Shown: positions 53,182 to 61,397, numbered from the stretch's first letter. The stretch: 64,000 nucleotides of DNA from Terriglobia bacterium (GCA_020072585.1 JAIQGL010000008.1:101671-165670); one strand, 5' to 3'. Translations and numbers: made by a program. Notes: generated by a model from the letters alone, not told the origin.

Positions 53182-53973
53182 ATGAAATATTGTCGTTTTG
53201 TCTCTCCTGACGGCCCGCGGTTCGGGCTGGTCGAGACGCTCGCCGGTTCTGAACAGATCACTCAATCGGCGCCCGATGGCCCGGTTCCCGATTTTTCGAA
53301 AGCGCAGAAGGTCCCTCCGTTGTCCCTTGCTACCGCCAGGCTGTTGTATCCCGCCGTTGCCTCAAAGATTGTCTGCGTGGGACGAAACTACAGTGACCAC
53401 GCAAAGGAACTGGGTAATGAAGTACCGTCAGAGCCACTGATTTTCCTTAAGCCCCCCTCCTCGTTGATATCGCCAGGCGAGCCGATTGTTCGTCCTAAAC
53501 ATCTTTCGCAGCGGGTGGATTTTGAAGGTGAACTCACGGTGGTGATCGGGAAGAAATGCAGAGGGCTCAAGCCTGGTGCTGATGTAAAACCTTACATTCT
53601 GGGCTATACATGCGCCAATGATGTTACGGCGCGCGACTTGCAGAAAAAGGACGACCAGTGGAGCCGCGCCAAGGGCTTTGACACATTCTGCCCGATGGGC
53701 CCTATCGTTACTAATGAGATCGATCCCTGGAAGGGAGTGCGTGTGGAAACACGCGTGAATGGCCAGGTTAAGCAATCCGAGAGCACACTGGCATTTATCT
53801 TCCCCGTGGACGTTGTATTGCGCTTCATCTCGCAGGTGATGACCTTGCTTCCAGGCGATGTGGTTTTGACCGGTACGCCTGCCGGCATAGGCCCGCTTGT
53901 GGCAGGGGATAAAGTGAGTGTGTCCATTGAGGGCATTGGTTCGCTGAACAATTCAGTGATTGATGGCGACTGA
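53182..53973 (+). CDS. Fumarylacetoacetate hydrolase-family protein
   Basis: A 263-residue protein. FAH fold features are VCVGRNYSDHAKELGNEV, PLIFLKPPSSLISPGEPIV, VDFEGELTVVIGKKCRG with the metal-binding Glu, GYTCANDVTARDLQ and GDVVLTGTPAGIGPL. Family members hydrolyse or decarboxylate 2-hydroxy-diketo acids, e.g. acylpyruvase or oxaloacetate decarboxylase. The ATG at 53182 is chosen over a TTG two codons upstream. No aromatic-degradation genes lie next to it. Confidence 0.92.
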   Translation: MKYCRFVSPDGPRFGLVETLAGSEQITQSAPDGPVPDFSKAQKVPPLSLATARLLYPAVASKIVCVGRNYSDHAKELGNEVPSEPLIFLKPPSSLISPGEPIVRPKHLSQRVDFEGELTVVIGKKCRGLKPGADVKPYILGYTCANDVTARDLQKKDDQWSRAKGFDTFCPMGPIVTNEIDPWKGVRVETRVNGQVKQSESTLAFIFPVDVVLRFISQVMTLLPGDVVLTGTPAGIGPLVAGDKVSVSIEGIGSLNNSVIDGD

Positions 53974-54251
53974 GGATGCGTAGCTGTGCACACGGTCCCA
54001 AATGCTCAAATTACTTATTTGTGAATCGTTTAACCGGACTGCGGCCCTGCCCGCGGGGCACAAAACTATGGTTACCTTGTGGTTTTCTGCCGCCTGGATG
54101 ACTCTTATGGAGCAAATGCAGGCGAACTGCAACCCGTCAATGACCCAAATGTTGAAGTTAGGGGTTCCTTCGGATTTTCACTGAACCGAACTTGGACTAA
54201 ACTCATCTACAGAATGTGCCAACGTCTTGTTTGTGAAAGACGTGAATTGTT

Positions 54252-54647
54252 ATGAACGCTGAACTTCGTCTATTTTCATTTGTTGTCCTGGGTGGCGCCG
54301 GCTTGTGGCTTGCCGCTGTGGCGTGGTCCCGTAGTCGTAGAAAAAATCCGGATCAGATTGAACATGATCGTCGCATGCGCATCAGTGAGATTGGCCGGAT
54401 CACGGATGGCACGGTCATCGACGTAAATGAAATGCAGACAAACGGGTCCGGCGAGTTACAGCTCTTGATTTACCACTACGATGTCGCCGGCGTCAGTTAT
54501 GAGGCGTCTCAAGACGTGAGCACCCTGCGGCACATGGTGGACCTGCATTCCTGCCGGTCCGGGCTGATGACCTCAATCAAATACGATCCCAACAACCCCG
54601 GCAACTCCATTGTGATTTCAGAAAACTGGACCGGGCTCCGGCACTAG
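54252..54647 (+). CDS. DUF3592-like membrane protein
   Basis: A 131-residue protein with one N-terminal TM helix (FSFVVLGGAGLWLAAVAWS), then a small beta domain: GTVIDVNEMQ, LLIYHYDVAGVSYEASQDV, MTSIKYDPNNPGNSIV. The 'YDPxNPxxs' ending is typical of DUF3592-like proteins of unknown function. The 278-nt gap before it (53974-54251) shows no convincing gene; a 60-codon frame there is dismissed. Confidence 0.72.
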   Translation: MNAELRLFSFVVLGGAGLWLAAVAWSRSRRKNPDQIEHDRRMRISEIGRITDGTVIDVNEMQTNGSGELQLLIYHYDVAGVSYEASQDVSTLRHMVDLHSCRSGLMTSIKYDPNNPGNSIVISENWTGLRH

Positions 54648-54727
54648 GCGCCTTTCATTTCTTTGAAAAAGATGCTCCCATGCTTGTGTTTTAAAGTCGG
54701 CAACTACATCGATAAATATCAATATAG

Positions 54728-55621
54728 TTATTTGGCGCCCAGGGCTTCAACAATCCGGTCAAAATCTTCCAGCGATCCGTATTTCAGAATGATCTTGCCC
54801 TTGCCTTTTCTATCTTGAATTTCAACCTTGACGCCTAGCGCACCTTCCAGACTCCGCTGGGCTTCTCGCACATTGGGATCGATCAGACGTACCGGTTTCT
54901 CTTGCTTTTGTTCTGCTCCTTGAGGGTTCAGTAGTCTGGATACCAGCTCTTCAGTCTGCCGCACGGACAGCTGCTTCTCAATCGCCTCGCGAGCAGCACG
55001 TTCAAGGTGCTCCGGAAAACCGGCCAGTCCCAATAGAACTTTTCCATGGCCAAAACTGAGGACGCTTTCTTCCATCGCACTCTGAACCAACTCAGGCAGC
55101 TTGAGCAGCCGGATGAAGTTGGCAATGCTCGCGCGATCCTTGCCGGTTCGGGCGGCAATCTGCTCCTGCGTCATTCCAAACTCGCGGCTAAGGCGCTCAA
55201 ACGCACGGGCCTGTTCCACTGGATTCAGGTCCTCACGCTGCAAGTTTTCAATGATCGTAATCTCCATGGCCTGCTCGTTGGAGATCTGACGCACAACGGC
55301 CGGTATGGTCGTTCTTCCCACACGCTTGGAAGCAAGCCAGCGGCGCTCACCAGCTACAATCTGGAACCTTCCATTCGCCGCCGGACGCAGCACCACAGGC
55401 TGCACAACGCCACTGGCCTGTATCGAATTGGCCAGCTCTTCCAAAGCTGCCTCATTGATGCGGCCGCGTGTCTGGTAAGGGTTTGCATCGATTTGGTCGA
55501 TGGCAATCTCATGAGAGCCTGCTGCCTGGGTTGCCGGCATGGTGATCGGTGTGGCCGCAGGCCTGCTTGGCAGTAAAGAATCCAATCCGCGTCCCAGGGC
55601 TTTGCGCTTGTCATTGATCAT
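54728..55621 (-). CDS. parB: Chromosome-partitioning protein ParB
   Basis: A 297-residue DNA-binding CTP switch. It has the N-terminal ALGRGLDSLLP, CTPase/ParB box VAGERRWLASKRVG, the QVEQARAFERL-like EQARAFERLSREFGM, and an HTH (MTQEQIAARTGKDRASIANF). It binds parS, two copies of which lie upstream of parA. Its start overlaps the parA stop by 4 nt. Normal length. Confidence 0.96.
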   Translation of the reverse strand: MINDKRKALGRGLDSLLPSRPAATPITMPATQAAGSHEIAIDQIDANPYQTRGRINEAALEELANSIQASGVVQPVVLRPAANGRFQIVAGERRWLASKRVGRTTIPAVVRQISNEQAMEITIIENLQREDLNPVEQARAFERLSREFGMTQEQIAARTGKDRASIANFIRLLKLPELVQSAMEESVLSFGHGKVLLGLAGFPEHLERAAREAIEKQLSVRQTEELVSRLLNPQGAEQKQEKPVRLIDPNVREAQRSLEGALGVKVEIQDRKGKGKIILKYGSLEDFDRIVEALGAK

Positions 55622-56463
55622 GATTCGTTGACCCTTTTCAATTCATTGCTGGTCGAAATATCTTCATTCTCGCCTGTTGCAGCATCGACTCGCTGCGATT
55701 GCATGCTTCGCTCCATAAGTTCCTTTGCTAGGCGTATATAGCTCTCTGCTCCGCGGGAGCGCACATCGTAAAGCAGGGCCGGTTTGCCATAGCTGGGCGC
55801 CTCAGCCAGGCGGATATTGCGTGGAATAATCGTTTCCAGCAGCTTGTCGCCAAAATGCTTCCTCAACTCTTGTGTGACCTGTTGAGCCAGGTTTGTGCGG
55901 TCGTCATACATCGTGAGGACCACGCCTTCAATTTGCAAACCAGGATTAAAGCTTTGGCGCAGGCGCTCGATAGTGTCCAGCAATTCGCTTACGCCCTCCA
56001 GGGCGAAATATTCAGCTTGCATGGGAACCAGCACAGAATCCGCTGCTACAAGGGCGTTCAACGTAAGCAGATCGAGCGCCGGGGGGCAATCCAGGACGAT
56101 AAATTCATAATCATCACGGATCGATTTAAGGGCATTGCGCAGACGAAACTCCCGTTCGTCCGCATTCACCAGCTCAATATTTGCCCCAATGAGATTCTTG
56201 TGGGAAGGAATCAGGCTGAGACCTTCAAGCTCAGTGGTAATGACGGCTTGGTCAGCTCTAGCATCATCCATGAGCAAGTGATAGGTGCTAATGCGCTCTG
56301 GATCGCGGGCAAAGCCCAATCCCCCGGTTGAGTTAGCTTGGGGATCACAATCGACTAGAAGCGACTTAACTTCCGCGGCAGCAAAGGAGGCTGCGAGATT
56401 GATAGCGGTGGTGGTCTTGCCAACTCCACCTTTTTGATTAGCAACAGCGATTACTCGTCCCAT
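55618..56463 (-). CDS. parA: Chromosome-partitioning ATPase ParA/Soj
   Basis: A 281-residue deviant-Walker ATPase. Motifs are NQKGGVGKTTTAINLAA (residues 10-26), LLVDCDPQANSTGGLGF and IVLDCPPALDLLTLNALVAA. It segregates replicated origins together with ParB. It has a long C-terminal tail with Asp/Glu/Ser-rich sequence after QVTQELRKHFG...RSRGAESYIRLAKEL. Upstream spacer of 407 nt contains both parS sites. Usually found near the chromosomal origin. Confidence 0.96.
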   Translation of the reverse strand: MGRVIAVANQKGGVGKTTTAINLAASFAAAEVKSLLVDCDPQANSTGGLGFARDPERISTYHLLMDDARADQAVITTELEGLSLIPSHKNLIGANIELVNADEREFRLRNALKSIRDDYEFIVLDCPPALDLLTLNALVAADSVLVPMQAEYFALEGVSELLDTIERLRQSFNPGLQIEGVVLTMYDDRTNLAQQVTQELRKHFGDKLLETIIPRNIRLAEAPSYGKPALLYDVRSRGAESYIRLAKELMERSMQSQRVDAATGENEDISTSNELKRVNES

Positions 56464-56540
56464 GAGTCAGGATTTCAATAGGCCTCATCGCGACTTTAAC
56501 GAAGTGGTGGTTATTTCGCAATGCCGCAAATCGGTGCAAT

Positions 56541-56556
56541 TGTTCCACGTGGAACA
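56541..56556. promoter_or_regulatory. parS site 1
   Basis: TGTTCCACGTGGAACA is a perfect 16-bp palindrome matching the ParB-binding consensus (TGTTYCACGTGRAACA). Confidence 0.92.
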
Positions 56557-56578
56557 ACCATTCGAAGAAGCGATTCAA

Positions 56579-56594
56579 TGTTCCACGTGGAACA
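56579..56594. promoter_or_regulatory. parS site 2
   Basis: An identical TGTTCCACGTGGAACA, 38 bp from site 1 and about 120 bp upstream of parA. Confidence 0.92.
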
Positions 56595-56711
56595 ATATTT
56601 ACTGATTTGGTTCCTTTGGAAATTATTTTCCACTCAAACGCTTAAAACACCACTTTTATAACACTGTGAGTCACTATCCAAGCCAAATTTGGATCTTTTA
56701 TCCCACAATTA

Positions 56712-56731
56712 CTACCTTGGCTCCAAGGTAG
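56712..56731. repeat. Perfect 20-bp palindrome in the rsmG-parA spacer
   Basis: CTACCTTGG and CCAAGGTAG flank a 2-nt centre. Possible operator for parA or end signal for rsmG. Confidence 0.5.
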
Positions 56732-56870
56732 GCCGAACACTGGATATTCGTGGTATCTCTCATTGTGCTTGTTGACCTACTTGATGCCTCTACGAATCTG
56801 TCCACTTCCAGTTGTATTTTGATGGTTTAGCTAGCAAATAATAAGAAAACAGCCCTACAACCAAGCACAT

Positions 56871-57497
56871 TTACTCCACTTTTGCAGGCTTGGCTCCCAC
56901 GAGCAGCACCCTTGAATGTCCCCCAGGAACAACAACCGGATCTCTCCATTCGATTTGTGTTGCTGACTCCATTGCTGCATCCACCTGAGCAGAACCGATC
57001 ATGAGCGCAATGCGTCCCCCTGGTCTAACCAATCGGATCGCCAGAGGAAGTGTCCTGTCAAAGCTCTCAACGGCGCGCATTGCCACCACGCTCGCCCTTT
57101 TTGGGTAATTCTCCGCTCGATCACCAAATATCTCAACATTCGCCAACCCCAATGCGAAAACCAGCTCTTTCAGGAATGTCGCTTTCTTGTGATTGGACTC
57201 AATTAACGTCACGCGAACCTGCGGTGCCAGCAAGGCAAAGGGCACTCCCGGGAACCCAGCTCCCGATCCCAAATCAATCGCGTCTTCCACCGCCCCCTGC
57301 GCCAACAAATCATTGGCGACAAAAAAAGACTCTCCGAAATGCCGTTGAATGATTTCTTCCGGCATTCGTATGGCGGTCAGGTTCATCCGCGCATTCCACT
57401 TCAACAATAGATCGACATACTTCGATATAGCGCGGAGCCGCGTTTCATCGAGTTGAATGTAGGGTTCTAGTAATTGCGCAATGGCAGTCGTGTCCAC
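56871..57497 (-). CDS. rsmG: 16S rRNA m7G527 methyltransferase
   Basis: A 208-residue Rossmann methyltransferase. It has WNARMNLTAIR, RHFGESFF, DLGSGAGFPGVPFALL (SAM binding), LIESNHKKATFLKELV and a RAVESFDRTL segment. It methylates G527 of 16S rRNA. The rsmG-parA-parB order is a common origin-proximal arrangement. The mnmG gene that often precedes it is not here: folK lies upstream on the same strand (15-nt gap). Confidence 0.95.
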   Translation of the reverse strand: MDTTAIAQLLEPYIQLDETRLRAISKYVDLLLKWNARMNLTAIRMPEEIIQRHFGESFFVANDLLAQGAVEDAIDLGSGAGFPGVPFALLAPQVRVTLIESNHKKATFLKELVFALGLANVEIFGDRAENYPKRASVVAMRAVESFDRTLPLAIRLVRPGGRIALMIGSAQVDAAMESATQIEWRDPVVVPGGHSRVLLVGAKPAKVE

Positions 57498-57512
57498 GGA
57501 ACTAATCGTAAA

Positions 57513-58007
57513 TCAGTTTTCCTGAAGCCGGCGCACCGTGCCGGAATCTCCCGGCAGTGCTCCAAGTAACCCCCGCACCGTCTTGTGCAGCACAGGATGC
57601 TCTACGTCAGGCGCGATCTCCGCCAATGGCTCCAGAACAAACCGGCGCTGCTGCAAGGCAGGATGTGGGATGGTCAACGCCGGGCTATCAAGCACAGCAT
57701 TGCCAAAGAAAAGTATGTCAATGTCGATTGTCCTTGGCCCTTTTGGCTCTGTACGTCTTCTCCCCATCCATTGCTCCACGGCAAGCATCTGCGTTAGAAA
57801 CTCTTCCGGCGTAAGCTCTGTTTGCATCTGGGCAGCACAATTCAGAAACCAGGGTTGTTCGCGTTGTACCTCTACGGGTTCAGTTTCATAAAGGGAAGAA
57901 ACGGCCTCGACGACACCCAAGTCTTTCAGACGCCGAAGCCCCTCGCGCAGGTTTTCTTCACGATCGCCAACGTTCGAGCCCAGAGAGAGATACACAGTCT
58001 GTTTCAT
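57513..58007 (-). CDS. folK: 2-amino-4-hydroxy-6-hydroxymethyldihydropteridine pyrophosphokinase
   Basis: A 164-residue folate pathway enzyme. It has VYLSLGSNVGDREENL, VSSLYETEPVEVQREQPWFLN, GRRRTEPKGPRTIDIDILFFG (metal Asp pair) and IPHPALQQRRFVLEPLAEI. Standard length. It lies just upstream of rsmG in the same direction and divergent from the REC-PilZ gene. Confidence 0.95.
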   Translation of the reverse strand: MKQTVYLSLGSNVGDREENLREGLRRLKDLGVVEAVSSLYETEPVEVQREQPWFLNCAAQMQTELTPEEFLTQMLAVEQWMGRRRTEPKGPRTIDIDILFFGNAVLDSPALTIPHPALQQRRFVLEPLAEIAPDVEHPVLHKTVRGLLGALPGDSGTVRRLQEN

Positions 58008-58108
58008 GAGAAAAACCTTAGATCGAAGGTGCTGCCACCCGGTTCAATGCAGGGCCGTTACGTTGGTTACTTGGCCGTGAGACCAGGACTTCGATACCCT
58101 TCGCAGGT

Positions 58109-58822
58109 ATGGCCTTGCAAGCACTCCTCCTCAGTAAAGATCCTGAAGTACATCGTACGATACGCCGTGTTCTGGATGCGGCCAATATCGACCTGGACCT
58201 CTCCAACAATGCGGACCAGGCCCGCCACATTCTGATGCGGCGCAAATATGATGCACTCCTGGTGGACTGTGACGATATGCCGAACGGCCCGCTGGTTCTA
58301 CGCGAGCTGAGGCAGGGCAAATCCAACAAAAGCTGCATCGCCTTTGCCCTGGTGAACGGGAAGACGTCTATCCAACAAGCTTTTGAGATGGGCGCCAACT
58401 TTGTGCTGGATAAACCAATCTCTCTTGATCGGGCCACCCGCAGCGTGCGCGCGGCACAGGGCCTGATTATGCGCGAACGCAGACGCTACCATCGCCACCT
58501 GATCAAAGCTACCGGGGCCATTCTGGTGGACCAGGGAGCCGAGCTTCCTTTGAACATCACCAACATCAGCCACGGTGGAATTTCAATCGAATGCTCCCGC
58601 AAGCTGGATGAAGGCGGCGCTGCTCGCGTCCGGCTGCACTTGCCCGGAACCAAGCGGACATTGGACATCAAAGGTGAGATTGTGTGGTCTACACCGGAAG
58701 GGCGCGCTGGAATTCGCTTTCAGGTGCTTTCAGCGGAAGCAAAAAAAGATCTGGATACCTGGCTGGAAAAACGCGCTCTGCCTCTGGGCGGCGGCGCCAT
58801 GTTCATTAACGCGACAATCTAA
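58109..58822 (+). CDS. REC-PilZ protein (candidate c-di-GMP effector)
   Basis: A 237-residue protein with a receiver-like domain (residues 1-115) joined to a PilZ domain (about 120-225). The receiver keeps Asp53 (LLVDCDD) and the Lys of VLDKPIS, but the usual N-terminal acidic pair is altered (LLLSKDPE), so phosphorylation is uncertain. The PilZ part has RERRRYHRH and NISHGGISIE, both halves of the c-di-GMP binding motif (RxxxR and [DN]xSxxG). The output partner is not encoded nearby. The gene ends 3 nt before the convergent lpxC. Confidence 0.85.
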   Translation: MALQALLLSKDPEVHRTIRRVLDAANIDLDLSNNADQARHILMRRKYDALLVDCDDMPNGPLVLRELRQGKSNKSCIAFALVNGKTSIQQAFEMGANFVLDKPISLDRATRSVRAAQGLIMRERRRYHRHLIKATGAILVDQGAELPLNITNISHGGISIECSRKLDEGGAARVRLHLPGTKRTLDIKGEIVWSTPEGRAGIRFQVLSAEAKKDLDTWLEKRALPLGGGAMFINATI

Positions 58823-58825
58823 TTA

Positions 58826-59734
58826 CTACACCCCGCGCGAGCTGTGCTCCGCGCTCGCTACACTTTCCACCAAGTCATGCGCCTGACCGATCTCTGTTGT
58901 CTCTTCCCACAAGGATTTATCTTTCAGCAGGCGTGAAACCAGCGCGGTATGCATGGCATGCCCGGCACGGTCAGCTACTATGCGGCCGATGATCTGCTTT
59001 CCCAGCAATGCAAGGTCGCCGATGAGATCCAGGACCTTGTGGCGCACAAATTCATCCTCAAACCGTAACGCACCGTTCTTTACTCCGCTCTCTGTCAGGA
59101 CAATCACGTTTTCTTCTGATGCGCCGCGGATCAGTCCCATGTTCTTCATGGCTTTCTCTTCGCTTAGGAAACCGAATGTTCGGGCCGCAGCCAACTCCTT
59201 GCGATAAAGATCCTGTGAGAGGTCGATCTCAAATGACTGCTCGCCGATAGGCTTGGCGAAGTTTATCTTGTACGCCACGGAGTAACCTGCCGCGGGATAT
59301 GCGCCAATAAATTTGTTGCCTTCGCGTACCTCAATCTCGCGCATGATCCGCAGATAGGTACGCTTCTTTCGCTGCCGCCTGAGCCCTGCCTGCAGCACCA
59401 TGTCGACAAAAGGCTTGGCGCTTCCGTCAAGAATCGGGACTTCCAGGTTGTCCAACTCAACCACGGCGTTGTCCAGTCCAATTCCGATGAACGCTGAAAG
59501 CAGATGCTCTGTGGTGGAGATCAGCACGCCTTGCTTTTGCAGGCTTGTAGCATAACTAACACGGGCCACATTGCGGCCAATGGCTTCAATTTCAAAGCCG
59601 TCAAGATCAACGCGGCGGAAGACGATGCCTCTTCCGGCTGGTGCAGGCAGCACTCGAAGGGTGACGGGGGCGCCACTATGCAACCCTACGCCCTTAAACT
59701 CAACTGGAGTCCGAACTGTCTGTTCAAATGGCAA
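58826..59734 (-). CDS. lpxC: UDP-3-O-acyl-N-acetylglucosamine deacetylase
   Basis: A 302-residue zinc enzyme committing to lipid A synthesis. It has QTVRTPVEFKGVGLHSGAPV, the zinc ligand region TTEHLLSAFIGIGLDNAVVEL, LDGSAKPF, RFEDEFVRHKVLDLIGDLALLG, and the final ADRAGHAMHTALV. I start it at the TTG at 59734 (LPFEQTVRTP), because this gives the family length and N-terminus; the frame stays open far upstream without homology. The ATG at 59836 would add 34 residues. It is separate from the LPS operon at 2-8 kb. Confidence 0.92.
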   Translation of the reverse strand: MPFEQTVRTPVEFKGVGLHSGAPVTLRVLPAPAGRGIVFRRVDLDGFEIEAIGRNVARVSYATSLQKQGVLISTTEHLLSAFIGIGLDNAVVELDNLEVPILDGSAKPFVDMVLQAGLRRQRKKRTYLRIMREIEVREGNKFIGAYPAAGYSVAYKINFAKPIGEQSFEIDLSQDLYRKELAAARTFGFLSEEKAMKNMGLIRGASEENVIVLTESGVKNGALRFEDEFVRHKVLDLIGDLALLGKQIIGRIVADRAGHAMHTALVSRLLKDKSLWEETTEIGQAHDLVESVASAEHSSRGV

Positions 59735-59983
59735 GTTATTCCAAGTAAACAGATTACACCCGCTAGTCCATAAGCCTATGTTGTTTTTTTGCCACAGACC
59801 GTGGCTTTGCCCAATAACCATCTGTTTACGCTGATTTATTGGGCAGGATTCCGAATTATTGGGCAGTTCGCTTTTTCCTTGCCCTGCTTCTGAAAATCCC
59901 CTATACAACAAAACGGGCCGCGATGTGTTTGCGCACATTCGCAGCCCTAACCACAAATCACCTTTGGGTAAGAAAGGCGACAC

Positions 59984-60187
59984 ATGGCTGACGCTAAGTT
60001 TAGCAGCCGGGAACGCGAGGGCGTTTATCGGCTGATCGTTCTCTTGAATAGCTCCCTGAAATTCCTTGTGCTGAGATTGGAAGAAATGGCAGCGGCAAAG
60101 ATTTTCAGTCCCGTTTACCTCACAGAATTGAAGGCAATCACTCAGAAGGTCGAGACAGAGATAAACGAGATCATAGGCCCTGAATAA
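59984..60187 (+). CDS. Small helical protein of the accessory islet, unknown function
   Basis: A 67-residue all-helical protein (MADAKFSSREREGVYRLIVL...LKAITQKVETEINEIIGPE). AAAGGCGAC before its ATG resembles the leader of the gene at 61805. It runs antisense to the empty 5' extension of the lpxC frame. A perfect 8-bp hairpin follows the stop. I do not recognise it. Confidence 0.55.
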   Translation: MADAKFSSREREGVYRLIVLLNSSLKFLVLRLEEMAAAKIFSPVYLTELKAITQKVETEINEIIGPE

Positions 60188-60197
60188 AAGCAGCGGT

Positions 60198-60217
60198 GAC
60201 CCGCCGGAAGGCGGGTC
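60198..60217 (+). terminator. Hairpin GACCCGCC-GGAA-GGCGGGTC
   Basis: Perfect 8-bp stem with a 4-nt loop, 10 nt after the stop of the 59984 gene, followed by TGCCTTATC. Likely terminator despite a weak T-run. Confidence 0.55.
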
Positions 60218-60331
60218 TGCCTTATCATCTGGCAGAAATTCGTTACATTGTAACGGCAATAAACCAATATCCCTGCTATTTTCCATAACCACGCCTTCAT
60301 CTAAAAAGTCAAGTACAAAATCGTAATTCTC

Positions 60332-60366
60332 CGCAAACGTTTGCGCCGATTCCTGACGTCAGGAAT
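60332..60366. promoter_or_regulatory. Two adjacent perfect palindromes
   Basis: CGCAAACGTTTGCG (60332-60345) is a LacI/PurR-type operator sequence. ATTCCTGACGTCAGGAAT (60349-60366) is an 18-bp perfect palindrome 3 nt away. They sit in a 288-nt gap between two convergent genes, not in front of any start, so a role in recombination or element maintenance is as likely as transcription control. Confidence 0.55.
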
Positions 60367-60475
60367 TCTCCCTACAGGCCTCTGTATGTTCTCTGCCCGA
60401 GGAGAGTAAGCAAAAGTGCGTCCTCAATCGAACCTGGTCTGGCGGTCAGCGAAACGTAGCGCCCTTCAGTCCGTG

Positions 60476-60682
60476 TTATTTTGTGCATATCCTGGATACT
60501 AATTTTGGCTCTAATTTTTCTGGCTGTTGAGAATTGTTGAAAACATTAACACTTCCACACTTCGTACACTTTATTTTAGCGGTAAAACTGACTCCACATA
60601 GAGTCAATCTTGCACCACAACATAGGCATTTACTCACAGTAAGTGCACCGTGGTGCATATTTTCGATATTTGTGCTTGACAT
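60476..60682 (-). CDS. Small zinc-ribbon protein (Com-like)
   Basis: A 68-residue protein with CLCCGARLT and IKCTKCGSVNVFN, four cysteines forming a zinc ribbon like the phage Mu Com translational regulator family. Members bind nucleic acid or assist phage gene expression. It is divergent from the 60736 gene and shares a 53-nt promoter region; TTGACA (60676-60681) overlaps its start. No phage structural gene is visible. Confidence 0.6.
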   Translation of the reverse strand: MSSTNIENMHHGALTVSKCLCCGARLTLCGVSFTAKIKCTKCGSVNVFNNSQQPEKLEPKLVSRICTK

Positions 60683-60735
60683 ATATGCTCCGTGCGCTAA
60701 GCTAATAGCGTAGTTAATGCAATTGGAGGTTGTTT

Positions 60736-61257
60736 GTGGAAAATTACAGACTCAAGATAAAAGTCGGCGATCACGAATTCGAAGCTGAAGGCCCATCCGA
60801 TGTGGTCAAGGAGCAATTTGAGGCTTTCAAAGAAATGATTGCTAACGTTCCACCGAGTGGCATAGCGAACAAACCTCTTGCAACTGCGCAGGCACAGATG
60901 GATAATAGCGTCAGTGCCGATACAAATATTCTGGCGCTGGACAAAATAACACGGACTGAAGGGCGCTACGTTTCGCTGACCGCCAGACCAGGTTCGATTG
61001 AGGACGCACTTTTGCTTACTCTCCTCGGGCAGAGAACATACAGAGGGAATGACACTGTGACCGGGAGCGAACTGATGGACGGACTCAGGCAGTCTGGCAT
61101 GAATGTTGGACGAGTCGATTGGAGGCTCGAAAAGATGGCTACCGAAGGATTGATTATCAAAATCGGCTCTGGACGTGCCAGCCGCTACCGTTTGACGAAT
61201 CAGGGCATGAGCAGGGCGCAAGAGATAGCACGTAATCTGATTGCGCTGGTGCCATAA
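60736..61257 (+). CDS. Accessory protein with C-terminal winged-helix-like region, unknown function
   Basis: A 173-residue protein starting at GTG 60736, with perfect GGAGG at 60725-60729. The N-terminal part (ENYRLKIKVGDHEFEAEGP, VVKEQFEAFKEMI) is a small domain seen in conserved hypothetical proteins. The C-terminal part (YRGNDTVTGSELMDGLRQSG, LEKMATEGLIIKIGSGRA) resembles a winged helix. It may be a DNA-binding regulator. An excellent intrinsic terminator follows its stop. Confidence 0.68.
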   Translation: MENYRLKIKVGDHEFEAEGPSDVVKEQFEAFKEMIANVPPSGIANKPLATAQAQMDNSVSADTNILALDKITRTEGRYVSLTARPGSIEDALLLTLLGQRTYRGNDTVTGSELMDGLRQSGMNVGRVDWRLEKMATEGLIIKIGSGRASRYRLTNQGMSRAQEIARNLIALVP

Positions 61258-61267
61258 AGATAGATTT

Positions 61268-61305
61268 GGGGCATTCAAGAATTCGCGTTCCTGAATGCCC
61301 CTTTT
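61268..61305 (+). terminator. Intrinsic terminator of the 60736 gene
   Basis: GGGGCATTCA (61268-61277) and TGAATGCCCC (61292-61301) form a perfect 10-bp stem, followed by TTTTG. Confidence 0.85.
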
Positions 61306-61309
61306 GTGT

Positions 61310-61386
61310 GGTGAGGGGAGTGTTTGGCGACACCAGCCCCTTTGGTAAGGCGGCTGAATCGGGTTCAATTCCCGCCCCTCACCCCA
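61310..61386 (+). tRNA. tRNA-like cloverleaf with aberrant anticodon arm (degenerate tRNA or tRNA-like element)
   Basis: An acceptor-like stem of up to 9 bp (GGTGAGGGG 61310-61318 with CCCCTCACC 61375-61383) is followed by an encoded CCA (61384-61386). A D-like hairpin (GTGT-TTGGCG-ACAC) and a T-arm (CGGG-TTCAATT-CCCG) are present. The arm in the anticodon position has stem CAGCC/GGCTG but a 13-nt loop, itself closable as CCTT/AAGG, so no normal 7-nt anticodon loop exists. This could be a decayed tRNA, a tRNA-derived attachment site or a structural mimic. I cannot assign an amino acid. Confidence 0.45.
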
Positions 61387-61397
61387 ACTTTTAAGCT

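Larger units (their letters stand above)
56464..56870. other. 407-nt parA upstream region
   Basis: It contains two parS sites and, further out, the perfect palindrome CTACCTTGG-CT-CCAAGGTAG (56712-56731). The rest is AT-rich with no gene. I found no clear cluster of DnaA boxes (TTATCCACA); the nearest is TTATCCCACA at about 56699. Confidence 0.5.

Noticed and set aside
52985..53182. 65-codon minus-strand ORF between DUF4282 and FAH genes
   Set aside because: No ribosome-binding site, overlaps the FAH start, and the sequence looks random.
54002..54184. 60-codon plus-strand ORF before the DUF3592-like gene
   Set aside because: No ribosome-binding site or domain; probably chance.
56600..56870. 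Replication origin with DnaA boxes
   Set aside because: No cluster of TTATCCACA-like boxes or dnaA/dnaN genes is visible; only parS sites are certain.
61310..61386. Calling the cloverleaf tRNA-Sec
   Set aside because: The acceptor stem is long, as in tRNA-Sec, but there is no long variable arm and no UCA anticodon in a normal loop; the length of about 75 nt is too short.
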